35,171 nt of DNA from JBGSPQ01 sp041738505. GTDB taxonomy: Bacteria; Patescibacteriota; Gracilibacteria; UBA1369. Numbering within the stretch: position 1 is the first letter of the stretch; every line of letters starts with the position of its first letter. The stretch lies in the NCBI GenBank assembly GCA_041738505.1, contig JBGSPQ010000001.1, forward strand, positions 1 to 35,171, written 5' to 3'. The notes under the pieces were generated by a model, which was not told the DNA's origin, made no database searches, and saw only the letters and a list, made by a program, of their open reading frames with translations. This document shows, in pieces, positions 14,243 to 24,037 of this stretch. The position numbers were made by a program, and so were the translations under genes.

Positions 14243-16546
14243 ATGACAACTCTTCAGAACAACCTACAACTTTTGCACGTGATTGTGCCGCAGGGCACGC
14301 CGGAAAATCCCAAAAAGGAGGCGCTGTTTACGCAGTTCCTGGATAATCTGCACAAGACGGCAAGGGGGCAAATGTGCTCGTTTGAGATGTTCGGGGAGAA
14401 CCAGTATACAAATTTTGTGATCGGTTGCGACGCCTCATCCGTGAAGCTGATTGAAGGTCTGCTGTACGCGACTTATCCCGGGTGCGAGATCAGGCCGGTG
14501 AAAGACTATACCGGACTTTATGACGGTGCGAAGGCGGTCCTGAAAGGAACTTCTCTGCGTTTCCGCGCCAGCGACATTTATCCGATTCAGACTTTTAACG
14601 GCTTTGAGGTTGATTCGCTTTCGGGCGTGTTTTCGGTTATTTCCAAGCTGAAAGGGACCGAGAACGCCTGGGTGCAGATTCTGGTCGCCCCGCGAAACGA
14701 TGACTGGGGCTATCATCTGACCAGAAAAGTGGGGATGAAAGTGAATCGTTTCACCAGAAAATTCAGGCTAAAAGATTATGTGAGAATCAAGGACAAAAAA
14801 ACTTTTCACGCCGAACAGGAAAGTTCTTTTGTGGAAAAAACCGAGCAGCAGCCGTTTGACGTGCAGATAAGAATCGGGGCGATTTCGCTGGACGCGGGCG
14901 AGGCGGAAAAAACCCTGCTGGCCTTGGCGAACGCATTTTGCCAGTTTAACAAGACCGACGCGAACGGATTTGAAATTGATAAAATAAAAAGCGGGGAGGG
15001 GTTTCTGCGTGAATATCGTGCAAGAAAAATGACGGGGACAGCGATTGTGAGCACGGCGGAACTGGCCACGCTGTACCATTTTCCCAATCCCGACCATGTT
15101 CCTCATGTCGCCCATGTTCTTGCAAAAAAACACGAGCCGCCAAAAGATTTGCCGACGGGGGGCGCGGATATTTCCATGTTCGGCGTGACCAATTATCACA
15201 ACACTCATGTGCCTTTCGGGATCAAAAGGGAAGACAGAAGAAGACATCTTTACGTGATGGGGAAAAGCGGCACGGGTAAATCAAAACTGCTGGAGCTTTT
15301 GATTCAGCAGGACATTCTGGACGGGCACGGCGTTGGGGTTTTGGATCCGCACGGGGATCTGGTGGATAACATTCTGCGGATGATTCCGGAGTCGCGAAAG
15401 AAGGACGTGATATTGTTTGACCCCAGCGACACGGAGTTCCCGATTGCGTTTAATCCTCTGGAAAAGGTTGATGATAAATTCAAGATGCAGGTGACTATCG
15501 GTTTCATTGATATCTTTAAAAAACTTTTCGGGGACAACTGGTCGGACAGGCTGGAGCATGTTCTCCGCTATACCACGCTGGCTTTGCTGGACAGCCCCAA
15601 CACTTCGGTTTTATCGATTCTGAAAATGCTGACGGATAAAAGTTACCGGCAGACGATTGTGAGCAGGATTCAGGATTCGGTGGTGAAGAATTTCTGGGTG
15701 AACGAGTTCGCGGGGTGGAGCGAGAAATTTGACGCGGAGGCGATCACGCCTTTGCTGAACAAGGTGGGCCAGCTGGTTTCCACAAACATGATCAGGAACA
15801 TTATCGGCCAACCCAAAAACAGTTTTAACATCCGCGAGGTGATGGACGGGAAAAAGATTCTGCTGATGAAAGTTTCCAAGGGGCTTCTGGGAGAGGAAAA
15901 CGCCCAGCTGATCGGATCGATGATTGTGACGAAAATTTACCAGGCGGCGATGGCGCGCGCGGATATGAGGCAGGAAAACAGGCAGGATTTTTACTTTTAT
16001 GTGGATGAGTTTCAGAATTTTGCCACGGACACTTTTTCTGAAATTCTTTCCGAGGCGCGAAAGTATAATCTGTGCATGACGATTGCGCACCAGTACATCG
16101 GCCAGTTGAGCGACCTGATTAAAAAGACCGTGTTTGGTAACGTGGGCTCCATAATCAGCTTCCGAGTGGGGGCCGATGATGCCGCGGTGTTGGCGGACGA
16201 ATATACTCCGATTTTTGATGTGAGGGATATAATTAATTTGGGAGTGCGGGAATTTTATCTGAAAATGTCGGTGAACGGCGAGGTTAGTGAAGCGTTTTCG
16301 GGGCGGACGATGAATATGGATTTTCCCGATAAAGATTTGAGCGGGGCGATTGTCGCGCTTTCAAGGGCGGCCTACTGCATGCCGCGGACCGATGTTGAAG
16401 ATGTTCTGACCAGGTGGGATGAGGGGGCGGAGGAAACGGCGGTTCTTGCGGATTTGGAGAACGAGGGACGGGAAAGGCAAAAAGGCGGGCTGAAGGGCGG
16501 CGCTGTGATTAAGGAGGAGGCGCAATTTGAAATGCCGCTGATTTGA
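14243..16546 (+). CDS. Conjugation/type IV secretion-type ATPase (VirB4/TraG/HerA-like)
   Basis: This P-loop ATPase of about 767 aa resembles DNA-pumping or type IV secretion motors. The N-terminal ~330 residues are unrecognised. The motor domain has Walker A GKSGTGKS (340-347), the strand GVGVLDPHGDLVDNI typical of this family, Walker B FYVDEFQNF (Asp588, Glu589) and the TIAHQ motif around 614-618. No membrane segment is visible, so it would act as a soluble or membrane-recruited motor. No other conjugation genes lie nearby; CPR genomes often carry this gene in a pilus or transfer locus elsewhere. A TTG at 14234 would add three residues, but the ATG at 14243 is preferred. A terminator follows at 16586-16621. 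Substrate, DNA or protein, is unknown. Confidence 0.85.
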   Translation: MTTLQNNLQLLHVIVPQGTPENPKKEALFTQFLDNLHKTARGQMCSFEMFGENQYTNFVIGCDASSVKLIEGLLYATYPGCEIRPVKDYTGLYDGAKAVLKGTSLRFRASDIYPIQTFNGFEVDSLSGVFSVISKLKGTENAWVQILVAPRNDDWGYHLTRKVGMKVNRFTRKFRLKDYVRIKDKKTFHAEQESSFVEKTEQQPFDVQIRIGAISLDAGEAEKTLLALANAFCQFNKTDANGFEIDKIKSGEGFLREYRARKMTGTAIVSTAELATLYHFPNPDHVPHVAHVLAKKHEPPKDLPTGGADISMFGVTNYHNTHVPFGIKREDRRRHLYVMGKSGTGKSKLLELLIQQDILDGHGVGVLDPHGDLVDNILRMIPESRKKDVILFDPSDTEFPIAFNPLEKVDDKFKMQVTIGFIDIFKKLFGDNWSDRLEHVLRYTTLALLDSPNTSVLSILKMLTDKSYRQTIVSRIQDSVVKNFWVNEFAGWSEKFDAEAITPLLNKVGQLVSTNMIRNIIGQPKNSFNIREVMDGKKILLMKVSKGLLGEENAQLIGSMIVTKIYQAAMARADMRQENRQDFYFYVDEFQNFATDTFSEILSEARKYNLCMTIAHQYIGQLSDLIKKTVFGNVGSIISFRVGADDAAVLADEYTPIFDVRDIINLGVREFYLKMSVNGEVSEAFSGRTMNMDFPDKDLSGAIVALSRAAYCMPRTDVEDVLTRWDEGAEETAVLADLENEGRERQKGGLKGGAVIKEEAQFEMPLI

Positions 16547-16585
16547 GAGGAGTAAGGCGGGGGTGGGGCGGCGGAAATGAGGCGG

Positions 16586-16621
16586 GGGCGGGAGATTTAT
16601 TTCCCCTCCGCCCAGTTTTTT
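16586..16621 (+). terminator. Rho-independent terminator of the ATPase gene
   Basis: GGGCGGGAG (16586-16594) pairs with CTCCGCCC (16606-16613) with one bulged G, leaving an 11-nt loop. After AG comes TTTTTT (16616-16621). The terminator lies in the 3' end of the convergent thioredoxin-like gene, so the two functions share DNA. Confidence 0.6.
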
Positions 16622-16872
16622 AGGGCTTCGTATTCGCAGTTGCCGCAGATGAATTTTTGGGACTGCGTGTTGTACATGAAAGGCACACCGCCGCAGAGGC
16701 CGTTGTCGTAACTTGCGAGCAGTTTGGCGTTTTCCTCGTCGTGCCAGGATTCCAATTTGTCCACCTTGAGGTTGGTTTCTTTTTCCAGGCGCTCAATCAG
16801 CGGCTCCATTTCGTGGCAATGAGAGCATTCGGTGCCGAAGAAGAAGAGCAGATTTGATGTTGGATTGGTCAT
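16597..16872 (-). CDS. Small thioredoxin/glutaredoxin-like protein
   Basis: This is a 91-aa thiol-redox protein. It begins with a strand and active site LLFFFGTECSHC (CxxC at Cys16 and Cys19), and the GVPFMYN segment near residue 61 supplies the cis-proline expected of the fold. A second pair, CGNC (75-78), near the C-terminus is unusual and could bind metal or form another disulfide. No signal peptide is present, so it is cytoplasmic. It is too short for a full thioredoxin and fits the compact glutaredoxin-like group. The gene stands alone. A GC hairpin (AGTGGGC at 16892-16898 with GCCCACT at 16920-16926) lies upstream in its leader. Confidence 0.75.
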   Translation of the reverse strand: MTNPTSNLLFFFGTECSHCHEMEPLIERLEKETNLKVDKLESWHDEENAKLLASYDNGLCGGVPFMYNTQSQKFICGNCEYEALKNWAEGK

Positions 16873-17008
16873 GGGGGGTGGTTATTAGAGGAGTGGGCGG
16901 ATGCGGCCGAAGCGGATTTGCCCACTACGCCGTACATACTATTTTAACAGAAAAACGGCCGTAAATACAAACGGTGAAGTTTTTAAGTTTAGGCTTCCGT
17001 TTTGTGAA

Positions 17009-17037
17009 TTGAGCATATTAGCATATTGTGGTATAAT
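17009..17037 (+). promoter_or_regulatory. Extended -10 promoter of giant-protein cassette A
   Basis: TTGAGC (17009-17014) and a perfect TATAAT (17032-17037) are 17 bp apart, with a TGG extension directly before the -10 box. Transcription would start near 17044, only ~17 nt before the first gene of the cassette. Cassette B has the same GTGRTATAAT block in front of it. Confidence 0.65.
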
Positions 17038-17060
17038 TTTTAGATTATTATTAACAAATA

Positions 17061-17390
17061 ATGACGGACAGAAAAGAGAAAGAACAGGAGTTGTTAATAG
17101 CTTTGCAGAACTGCTGGTATTTGAGCAAAGAGGAAAAATCCTTCTGGGTGAAAAACCTGCCTAATCTTCCCGATCATACCCTTCTGAACGTTCTTGCCGC
17201 CATATCGGAGAGTAACAATGTCATGAATGAATCCATCAGTGCCGCGATTGAGGCGAACCCGGACAATAATTACCTGAAACAGATTACAAACAAAATCAAT
17301 CAAATAAAAAAACACGCTTTTAACATGGAAGAAGAAGATATGAAAATATCTGCGGAACAAGATCTGGAAAAACAGATGGAAAACTTATAA
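17061..17390 (+). CDS. Small helical protein, first gene of cassette A
   Basis: This 109-aa product is soluble, mostly helical and highly charged at the C-terminus, and I do not recognise a family. It resembles the 102-aa protein at 34140-34448 in length, position and pattern: a helix with aromatic residues, an S/K-EE step, a Pro-containing turn, leucine-rich helices and a Lys-rich end (IKKHA here, IKKIY there). Both genes are the first of a cassette and lie directly before a giant coiled-coil protein, here with a 9-nt gap. A chaperone, adaptor or regulator for the giant protein is plausible, but nothing in the sequence proves it. Confidence 0.65.
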   Translation: MTDRKEKEQELLIALQNCWYLSKEEKSFWVKNLPNLPDHTLLNVLAAISESNNVMNESISAAIEANPDNNYLKQITNKINQIKKHAFNMEEEDMKISAEQDLEKQMENL

Positions 17391-17399
17391 TAACATGAA

Positions 17400-20300
17400 A
17401 TGGGTCAATTTGACGCTCATCAAACACGAATTGAATCACTCAAAAAGCCGGAGGCTCCCGACAAGCTGAAGCAAAGCATTGAGAGTAAATCCAGTGTTTT
17501 GACCACTGCGGTTGATCAAGGCGAGACTGTGCTGGAAAATGCGGCAAAAGATTTAAAAACCCCCAAAGCAAAAGCCTATTTGGGCAAAGCGGCCGGCGAA
17601 GTCAGCGCAATTCTTTCTCAAATCGCACAGCACGGTTTTTCGATTTTGCAGGACAAGAATAAAGTTGATACGGCTGTGGCTTCGATAGATGCTCTTGTCA
17701 GCAATCTTTCCAAAAAGCTTTCGGACCAGGCCAGAATAATCGGGGAGTTTAAGTCCTATGAAGAGAAAGAAAAACAGGTTGATGAATTTGTAAAAGCGGA
17801 AAAAGAGAAGACCGCGACCGGAGACAAGTTTATCGCTGCAGAAAGAGATTTGAACAATGCAAAAAAAGCCGTGCCGCCGAAAAGCAAAGATGAAATTTCC
17901 GCGCTGCAACGCGGTATGGATGATTTGCGCGGACAATATGTTGCAAAGATGAAAGGGCTGAATGATTTGTATGAACCTTTTAAGCAACCGGGCTACCTGG
18001 CCAGCATGGAATCCGAGGTATATGAAACATTTTATAAATTGCGGACGGAAAAATTCGCCCCGGCGGAAACGAGCTATAAAAAGAGTCTGGAAGGATTGGA
18101 GTTGATTGAAAAAGAACAGGGAAGGACGGAGTCTAACGCTGAGATCGAGGGAGTAAAAGAAGCTACAATAAAGCTTGAAGTTGAGATGCAGCAGTACGCG
18201 GCGCTGGTGGAGGAACTGAACGCAAACTGGCCGGCCGCCGATCCGGAAAAGAAAAAGGACTGCGAATCGCGCGAACAGGCGCTTTTATCCGCCTATTCCG
18301 CCGCCAAAACGACTTTGGACCAAATAAAAGCCAAATCGGACAAAGATGAAATACACTGGATCGATCCCGCGGATCTTGCGGCGGCTGCAAAACCGGTTAC
18401 GGACAATATCAAGAAAATAGAATCGTACAAGACGGAAAGGTCTTTGCGAGCCAGGATAGGGGATGACTCAAAATATCTGACTTTCTATACAAATGAAGAG
18501 GGCTTCAGGTCTTACAAGGAAAATACTACCGAATCGGGAAAAATCAAAACATGGGATGAACATAACGTTATATTCAGGAATATTAAAAATCACTTGTCCG
18601 ATGCCCGTGCCGAGGTAAAAAAAGAAACGCAAAAGGCCGAAATGGACGCAATGCTTAAAGGATCCAAAGATAAGAGAGAGGCTTTGGAAAACAAGCTCGG
18701 TGAAAAAGGTAAAAAATATTTTGAGGCTTTGACCGCGCTGCAGGCGGGCGATTCGGAAAAAGCCGCCACTTTGCTGACTCAATATAAAGACCAGAAATTT
18801 ACGGAAGAGGAGTTGACGTTGCATGCCGGACTTATTGAGCAAGCCAAGGAGCAACTTGAAACTATTAACCAATCCAAAGCGTTTTATGCCGCCATGGGGC
18901 TGATTAAAGGAGGTGATCAAAAAGGAGGAGTTACCCAATTGAACGCCTATCTGGCTTCGGTCGTAAAACTGCCTCCCGACAAAAAGTCGGCTCACGAAGG
19001 TCAGATTGAGGCCGCAAAAGAAACAATCAAAGGGATTGGGCTTTCAAACGTCAATCTGATGGCCGATGTTTTTGACGACATGGTTAAGCTGCGTATCGCA
19101 AGAAGAAAAATGGGCGGAGGACACCTGCGATACAGCGAATCGATGGAAGATGAATATTATAAGACTGAACTTGATGATTTGCGGGAAAAAATAATGAAGG
19201 GAGAATGTCTGGATCCTTTCACCGAAATAGCCGCCGCAAGAAAGAGAGTGGAGGATAAAGTGAAAGCGAAAGTGGAGGACGTTGACTGGAAACAGGAGGA
19301 CAGCCTGCTGACTGAAGCGCAGGATTTGTTTGACGCCATGCACAACATGGATCCAAAGGCCAGGGAGAAGGCTCTGGTTGATTTTGCGAAGAGAGCAAGA
19401 GGTGAAAGGGCTTATGATTTGGCGCGCAAGTACCTGGAACGCGCGCTGGAGCCGATGTACCAGGAGTTTGAACAAAAAGTGAATAAAGGCGAATTGCAGA
19501 AATACATGCTGAGTGATCCGAAAATATCCGCCTGGCTAAAAGAAAACGCAAAAGCAAGGTACGATAAGATGAAGAAAGAAAACAACCTTGCAGGGCTTAC
19601 CTACGACGATGTCTACAATCAACTGGTACAGTTTAAAATGCAGGATGTGATGCGCAAAGAAATGCGCAGGCAAATGACCTCTGAAGGTCTGGCGGGAGCC
19701 AATTACCAGGCGGCCGCGAAGGGTTCGATGCTGGAGAAAATGGTCGCCAACCATCAGATAATTTTTCAGCCCACACGTTTTCAGTCATTGACGATGACTG
19801 AAGGCACCAGCGAAGCCCTGCTGCTTTACAACGAATATTTCAAGGGTGAAGATAGTGAGTGGTATAATCCAACAACCTGGGGAGCGGAGGACTGGGATGA
19901 TTTTGAGGATGCCACCATTTCTTTCGCATTTGATACCGTAATGTCACTGGGCATTGGAGTCGGTGCGGGTGCGGTGGGAAAAGCCGCGGGAAAAGCTGTG
20001 GTGAAAGCATTGTTAAAAAGAGGTGTCAGCCGTGCAGCTATCGCCGCCATTGAGAAAGGCGGTATTTCCGCACTAAGAGAAGTTATAAAAGGGGAAGCAA
20101 AAGGTGTGTTAAAAGCTTATCTGGCACGCCAGGCGGCTACAATCGCCGCCGAGGGTGCGACGATGTTCACACTGGGAACGATACAATCGGGTGTTATGGA
20201 TCCAATAAATACGGCGCAACAATTTTCCGCGTGGTGGCAGGGACCGTCACGCCTTGGCGAAGCCATGGTAAAAACCGCCATGTACAGAGTGGTTGGGGCT

Positions 20301-23240
20301 GCCGGTGCAAGATTTTTGGGTAACAATCCGGCCATTTGGAAAGAAATCACCGAACACGTCGGTTCCGGTATTGTGGGCGAAGGGGTGGAATATCTTGGGC
20401 TTGCGGCAAGAGGTGAAGCCGGAGGTTATACGGCCAAAGATTTTGCCCGCGGCATGATACAGGATGCGTTCCAGGCGGGGGGAAGAAAGATTGGTTCTGG
20501 GGTGAGAAGAGGGGGACAAATGTCACAGGGTGAAATCCGCGCAAGAAAGGCGGCCGCCGAGCATGATTTGGACGCAATCGGTGCCGGGACACCGGACAAA
20601 ATAGGCGGAGTTGAGGTCAGGCGTCATAAACAGGATGGTGTGGAAGTTGTTGAATATGTTGTAAGGGGGGAAAAAGGCGCGCGCGTTTTCAGGGCAGATG
20701 ATATGTCGGTCTTATCGCCGGAAGTCCGGAGAAGAATAGAAGGTGAAGCCACGAAAAGCGAAAGTGCGACACCTAAGGTCAGTCCACCCGGTGAAAAACC
20801 GAAAGAGCAAGGGCCGTACAGGACACCGGCGGAGGCTTCTGAACGCTCCGATACCGCAAGAGCCGAGACACCTGCTGATAGAAGCAGACGTGAAGCGGCA
20901 AGGGCGGAGCAAATCCAAACCCAAATAAAGGCAAGGGAAAGCGCACTGGACAGCACCACCGAAGAGGGGAGAAAAGTTGATACGTCGATAGCGGGCAAGA
21001 AAACCGAAGTCGAAGTCAAGCTTCCGGACGGGACAACCACAAAAGTTGAAATCAAAGTGGAAAAAAGTTTATTGACACCTGAAACATTACACAGGCTGGC
21101 CCAAGGGGAACCACTGCAATTGAGCCCTCTCGACCAATATCTTCATCAACACATGGGTAAAGGCATCCGTGATGCCATCGCAAAACATATAACAGAAAAT
21201 CCAACCCTGGAGACAAGAAGACAGGAACTTGAAACGGCGGCGGCCACGGGTGATTTTGAAGCAATGAAACGTATTATGGGAGAAGAAGGTGCCGGAAAGC
21301 TAAAAAAGGCAATCGATACTGTCCGCGAAAAAACCGCACAGGGCATGGATATATTCACGCGTTCACATACTGATGTTAATCCGGACGGCGTTGATGTATC
21401 CAGGCAACCAATGTCAGAAACCATAGATAAGACACTCAATGAATATGCGGATGAGCATTTTAGAGAAACCGGCGAAAGGATGGATCCACAAATGCTGGCG
21501 GCTCTAAAAGAAAGAATGTTGAAGTCTGCAATTGACCAGCAAATAGATAATCCGCCCGAATATGTATCCCATGGATTTGATCATTCGTTACGGGTAATGG
21601 ATCATGTTGAGCGTGTCTTAAAAGGAAATCCCGAGGCGATAGCCGAATATGCAAAAAAATACGATATTTCCCACGCACAGGCCAAAATGATGATGAAGAT
21701 GGTGGGAATAGCCCATGATTTTGGTTATCCCTTGAAAGGGGATTTAAACAAGTCTATTCATGCACTAACCGGAACCCACCATTTTCTGGCTGAATTTGCC
21801 AGGCCGATGGCGAATGCGATGGGATTGGATTTGAGTAATCCAAAACACCAGAAAGCCATAAAAAATCTGGCAAATGCGATTGAAAAGCATTCGGCTGATA
21901 AAATTGAAGGCAAATACAAAGATTCCGCAGGCAAGAAGAAGCCGCTTGAATTTGACCGTAAAATAGTAGTGGAAATCAAGGTTACCGGAACAGATATGAC
22001 GTACCAGCAGGAACTTTTAATTTCGTCCGCAACTTTACAGCAATATCCAAATGTAACGGCTTATGTAAGAAACCATTTTAAAAACCTTGATATCCAATTG
22101 GCGGGGGGAATCACCGTTGTGCACGCGCCTCCGGGCCAAAAATTTTATGGCCGCCATGTTGATCTGCCGGGAACCACACAAAAAGGCGAAATACCGGCGG
22201 GAGTGGAATATACGGGAGCGGATTTAATGCCTCTTCCCGAAGGAGTGCCAAAACCCTCAAGACATACGGATCCTAATACGCCCGGATTACGATACAAACA
22301 TGACCCATTGTTGGCCCTGATACGCTATTCGGATAATATGGATATGGCGGAAAACAGGTTTTCCGACTTCCAGAAATCAACCCCATTCAGGCGACTTTAT
22401 GAAAGGCTTGGAGTGGAAAGAGCCGTTAATTTGCTTATGGGTGAAAAAACAGTATCCTCCGCCCTTGCAGATTCAATGGGCCGAAGTGATTTTAGCGTAG
22501 ACCGTGCAAAAATAATTCTCGAAAAAGCCGGCAAACCGGGGAAGCCGCAATTGACCGAAGGTGAATTATTATCGTTAACCGAAAGGTTAACACAGGCGGA
22601 TACTCCCGAGCAACGTGAGCAAGCCTTAGTCAACCTAAGAAATCTGGTCCAATCCGTGGACATTGTCTCTTTTGGGAGACCTCCCAAAATAATCAGCGCA
22701 GAATATAAACAAATTATTTTACAGCGCATTGAAACCAGCATTCAAAACCCGGGAATGTCCCCTAAAGATCACTTTAAAGGAATGAGAGATGCGATTGGTG
22801 ACAGAGTATTAAACGAGGAGGCGCAGGGTCTATCACCGGAGGATACAAAACATTTGGCAACCGTAAGAAGATTTTTAGGTACGGTTGATGCGGTTTCATA
22901 CAGACATTTTGGTGGCTGCAGACCCATTGGGGACGTTGCGGTGAACGGTTCAACAATGAGGGTGGAAATGAAACCCGATGTTATGATGCAATACAGGGGC
23001 TACGTGGCGGGAGAAGGCCCGGGCGTAAATGTCCCCGTGAATGTGTATCAAATATGGAGAGGGATAGACGCCGCCAATAGCTTGACGATTGGGGGTAAAA
23101 GCATGAAACTGGAAATTGCCGTGAATATAAACGGGGTTGAAAAGGTTTTTAAATTTGATCCCTCTAAAGTTGAAGAGGGAAAATCAATCAGTGCAGAATT
23201 TGTTAGACAATACAAAGAATGGGAAAGTATTAGTCTTTAG
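17400..23240 (+). CDS. Giant coiled-coil protein with a C-terminal HD phosphohydrolase-like domain
   Basis: This 1946-aa protein falls into four parts. Residues 1-780 are charged and helical, mostly coiled coil. Residues ~840-1040 are rich in Gly and Ala, with hydrophobic helices such as TVMSLGIGVGAGAVG, and may touch or enter a membrane. Residues ~1110-1190 are disordered, rich in Pro, Ser and charges. The C-terminal part carries HD-domain motifs: HGFDH (His1391, His1395), AHDFGYP (His1439-Asp1440), GTHH (1458-1461), EKHS (His1497) and RYSDN (Asp1645). A ~145-residue insert separates the last two. HD enzymes hydrolyse phosphoesters, often signalling nucleotides. No signal peptide is seen. 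The layout recalls secreted multi-domain effectors, and a paralogous layout with a kinase end lies at 30175-34137. Substrate and location are unknown. Confidence 0.78.
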   Translation: MGQFDAHQTRIESLKKPEAPDKLKQSIESKSSVLTTAVDQGETVLENAAKDLKTPKAKAYLGKAAGEVSAILSQIAQHGFSILQDKNKVDTAVASIDALVSNLSKKLSDQARIIGEFKSYEEKEKQVDEFVKAEKEKTATGDKFIAAERDLNNAKKAVPPKSKDEISALQRGMDDLRGQYVAKMKGLNDLYEPFKQPGYLASMESEVYETFYKLRTEKFAPAETSYKKSLEGLELIEKEQGRTESNAEIEGVKEATIKLEVEMQQYAALVEELNANWPAADPEKKKDCESREQALLSAYSAAKTTLDQIKAKSDKDEIHWIDPADLAAAAKPVTDNIKKIESYKTERSLRARIGDDSKYLTFYTNEEGFRSYKENTTESGKIKTWDEHNVIFRNIKNHLSDARAEVKKETQKAEMDAMLKGSKDKREALENKLGEKGKKYFEALTALQAGDSEKAATLLTQYKDQKFTEEELTLHAGLIEQAKEQLETINQSKAFYAAMGLIKGGDQKGGVTQLNAYLASVVKLPPDKKSAHEGQIEAAKETIKGIGLSNVNLMADVFDDMVKLRIARRKMGGGHLRYSESMEDEYYKTELDDLREKIMKGECLDPFTEIAAARKRVEDKVKAKVEDVDWKQEDSLLTEAQDLFDAMHNMDPKAREKALVDFAKRARGERAYDLARKYLERALEPMYQEFEQKVNKGELQKYMLSDPKISAWLKENAKARYDKMKKENNLAGLTYDDVYNQLVQFKMQDVMRKEMRRQMTSEGLAGANYQAAAKGSMLEKMVANHQIIFQPTRFQSLTMTEGTSEALLLYNEYFKGEDSEWYNPTTWGAEDWDDFEDATISFAFDTVMSLGIGVGAGAVGKAAGKAVVKALLKRGVSRAAIAAIEKGGISALREVIKGEAKGVLKAYLARQAATIAAEGATMFTLGTIQSGVMDPINTAQQFSAWWQGPSRLGEAMVKTAMYRVVGAAGARFLGNNPAIWKEITEHVGSGIVGEGVEYLGLAARGEAGGYTAKDFARGMIQDAFQAGGRKIGSGVRRGGQMSQGEIRARKAAAEHDLDAIGAGTPDKIGGVEVRRHKQDGVEVVEYVVRGEKGARVFRADDMSVLSPEVRRRIEGEATKSESATPKVSPPGEKPKEQGPYRTPAEASERSDTARAETPADRSRREAARAEQIQTQIKARESALDSTTEEGRKVDTSIAGKKTEVEVKLPDGTTTKVEIKVEKSLLTPETLHRLAQGEPLQLSPLDQYLHQHMGKGIRDAIAKHITENPTLETRRQELETAAATGDFEAMKRIMGEEGAGKLKKAIDTVREKTAQGMDIFTRSHTDVNPDGVDVSRQPMSETIDKTLNEYADEHFRETGERMDPQMLAALKERMLKSAIDQQIDNPPEYVSHGFDHSLRVMDHVERVLKGNPEAIAEYAKKYDISHAQAKMMMKMVGIAHDFGYPLKGDLNKSIHALTGTHHFLAEFARPMANAMGLDLSNPKHQKAIKNLANAIEKHSADKIEGKYKDSAGKKKPLEFDRKIVVEIKVTGTDMTYQQELLISSATLQQYPNVTAYVRNHFKNLDIQLAGGITVVHAPPGQKFYGRHVDLPGTTQKGEIPAGVEYTGADLMPLPEGVPKPSRHTDPNTPGLRYKHDPLLALIRYSDNMDMAENRFSDFQKSTPFRRLYERLGVERAVNLLMGEKTVSSALADSMGRSDFSVDRAKIILEKAGKPGKPQLTEGELLSLTERLTQADTPEQREQALVNLRNLVQSVDIVSFGRPPKIISAEYKQIILQRIETSIQNPGMSPKDHFKGMRDAIGDRVLNEEAQGLSPEDTKHLATVRRFLGTVDAVSYRHFGGCRPIGDVAVNGSTMRVEMKPDVMMQYRGYVAGEGPGVNVPVNVYQIWRGIDAANSLTIGGKSMKLEIAVNINGVEKVFKFDPSKVEEGKSISAEFVRQYKEWESISL

Positions 23241-23269
23241 TATTTAAATTTTATTATTAATAACTTATT

Positions 23270-23953
23270 ATGGAAGCACCAGATCAATATAGAATCCCGG
23301 AAGGAAAAATGATTGACTTAACCAGGCCGGAAAATCAGGAGGCAGTTGATGAACTTGCAAACATGGAAGAATTGGGGGAATTTGTCTTAAAAGTATTGGA
23401 AATAGCGAAAGCAGAGAAAAAAGAATTAATGTTTGATGGTTTTGGAACGGGCAATTTCAGAGTCAAATATAATGGTGAAATTGTTGATATCCGGCTAAAT
23501 ATGTCGGTAGATCCAGGCGATGACCCGATAGATAATTGGGGCTATTCAATGAGTATAAAAGATTTAAGGAAACCCTGGGTAAAAAAAGCAATTGGCAATG
23601 TAGCCGATCAGAAAAAAATGGAGTTAAGGTCAATTACTTTCAAACAGTTCTGCCTGGATGCAGCAGGAGAAACACTCGATTTAAGTGATTTGGAAGAACA
23701 ATATCCCAAACTTACATATTCAGACTTCTTGACTGCCATAGGAGAAGAGATTGGAAGACTGGGTACGAACTTTTACTATAGACCTTTACCAAATCGCGAG
23801 GCTTTTTACATGGACTTCGCCGATAAAGAGATGGAGCGGAAATATATTGATAATGACCCCGAATTTGAAGCCACTTTCGGTCCGGTTGTGAAAGAGATGA
23901 TTAATGCCGTGCATAAGAAGCTGAAGACACTTAATGAGAAAAAGGCGGCATAA
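23270..23953 (+). CDS. Orphan protein, third gene of cassette A
   Basis: This 227-aa acidic protein has no family that I recognise. A predicted alpha/beta part around residues 30-100 contains FDGFGTGNFRVKYNG, followed by helices and a Lys-rich C-terminus. There is no signal peptide or membrane segment. It begins 29 nt after the giant HD-domain protein, in the position taken in cassette B by the 205-aa orphan at 29522-30139, though the two show no obvious sequence similarity. Candidate roles are an immunity or partner protein specific to the giant protein's C-terminal enzyme; this is inferred from gene order only. Confidence 0.6.
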   Translation: MEAPDQYRIPEGKMIDLTRPENQEAVDELANMEELGEFVLKVLEIAKAEKKELMFDGFGTGNFRVKYNGEIVDIRLNMSVDPGDDPIDNWGYSMSIKDLRKPWVKKAIGNVADQKKMELRSITFKQFCLDAAGETLDLSDLEEQYPKLTYSDFLTAIGEEIGRLGTNFYYRPLPNREAFYMDFADKEMERKYIDNDPEFEATFGPVVKEMINAVHKKLKTLNEKKAA

Positions 23954-24013
23954 TTGCTTATTTTTTTAGTTTTTGCGGATTTTTATTATGAGCCGGAATG
24001 ATGATTATTTTTG

Positions 24014-24028
24014 TTGTATCTGATACAA
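24014..24028. promoter_or_regulatory. Operator-like palindrome before the CoA-transferase genes
   Basis: TTGTATC and GATACAA form perfect 7-bp arms around a single central T, ending 9 nt before the ATG at 24038. It is a good site for a dimeric regulator. The TGTA...TACA ends resemble the TrmB-associated element at 8711-8728, but the interiors differ. Confidence 0.45.
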
Positions 24029-24037
24029 TCCACTCCG

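Noticed and set aside
16559..16592. G-quadruplex between the ATPase and thioredoxin-like genes
   Set aside because: Four G-runs exist, but one loop is 15 nt, and the terminator hairpin formed with the following C-rich arm explains the composition better.
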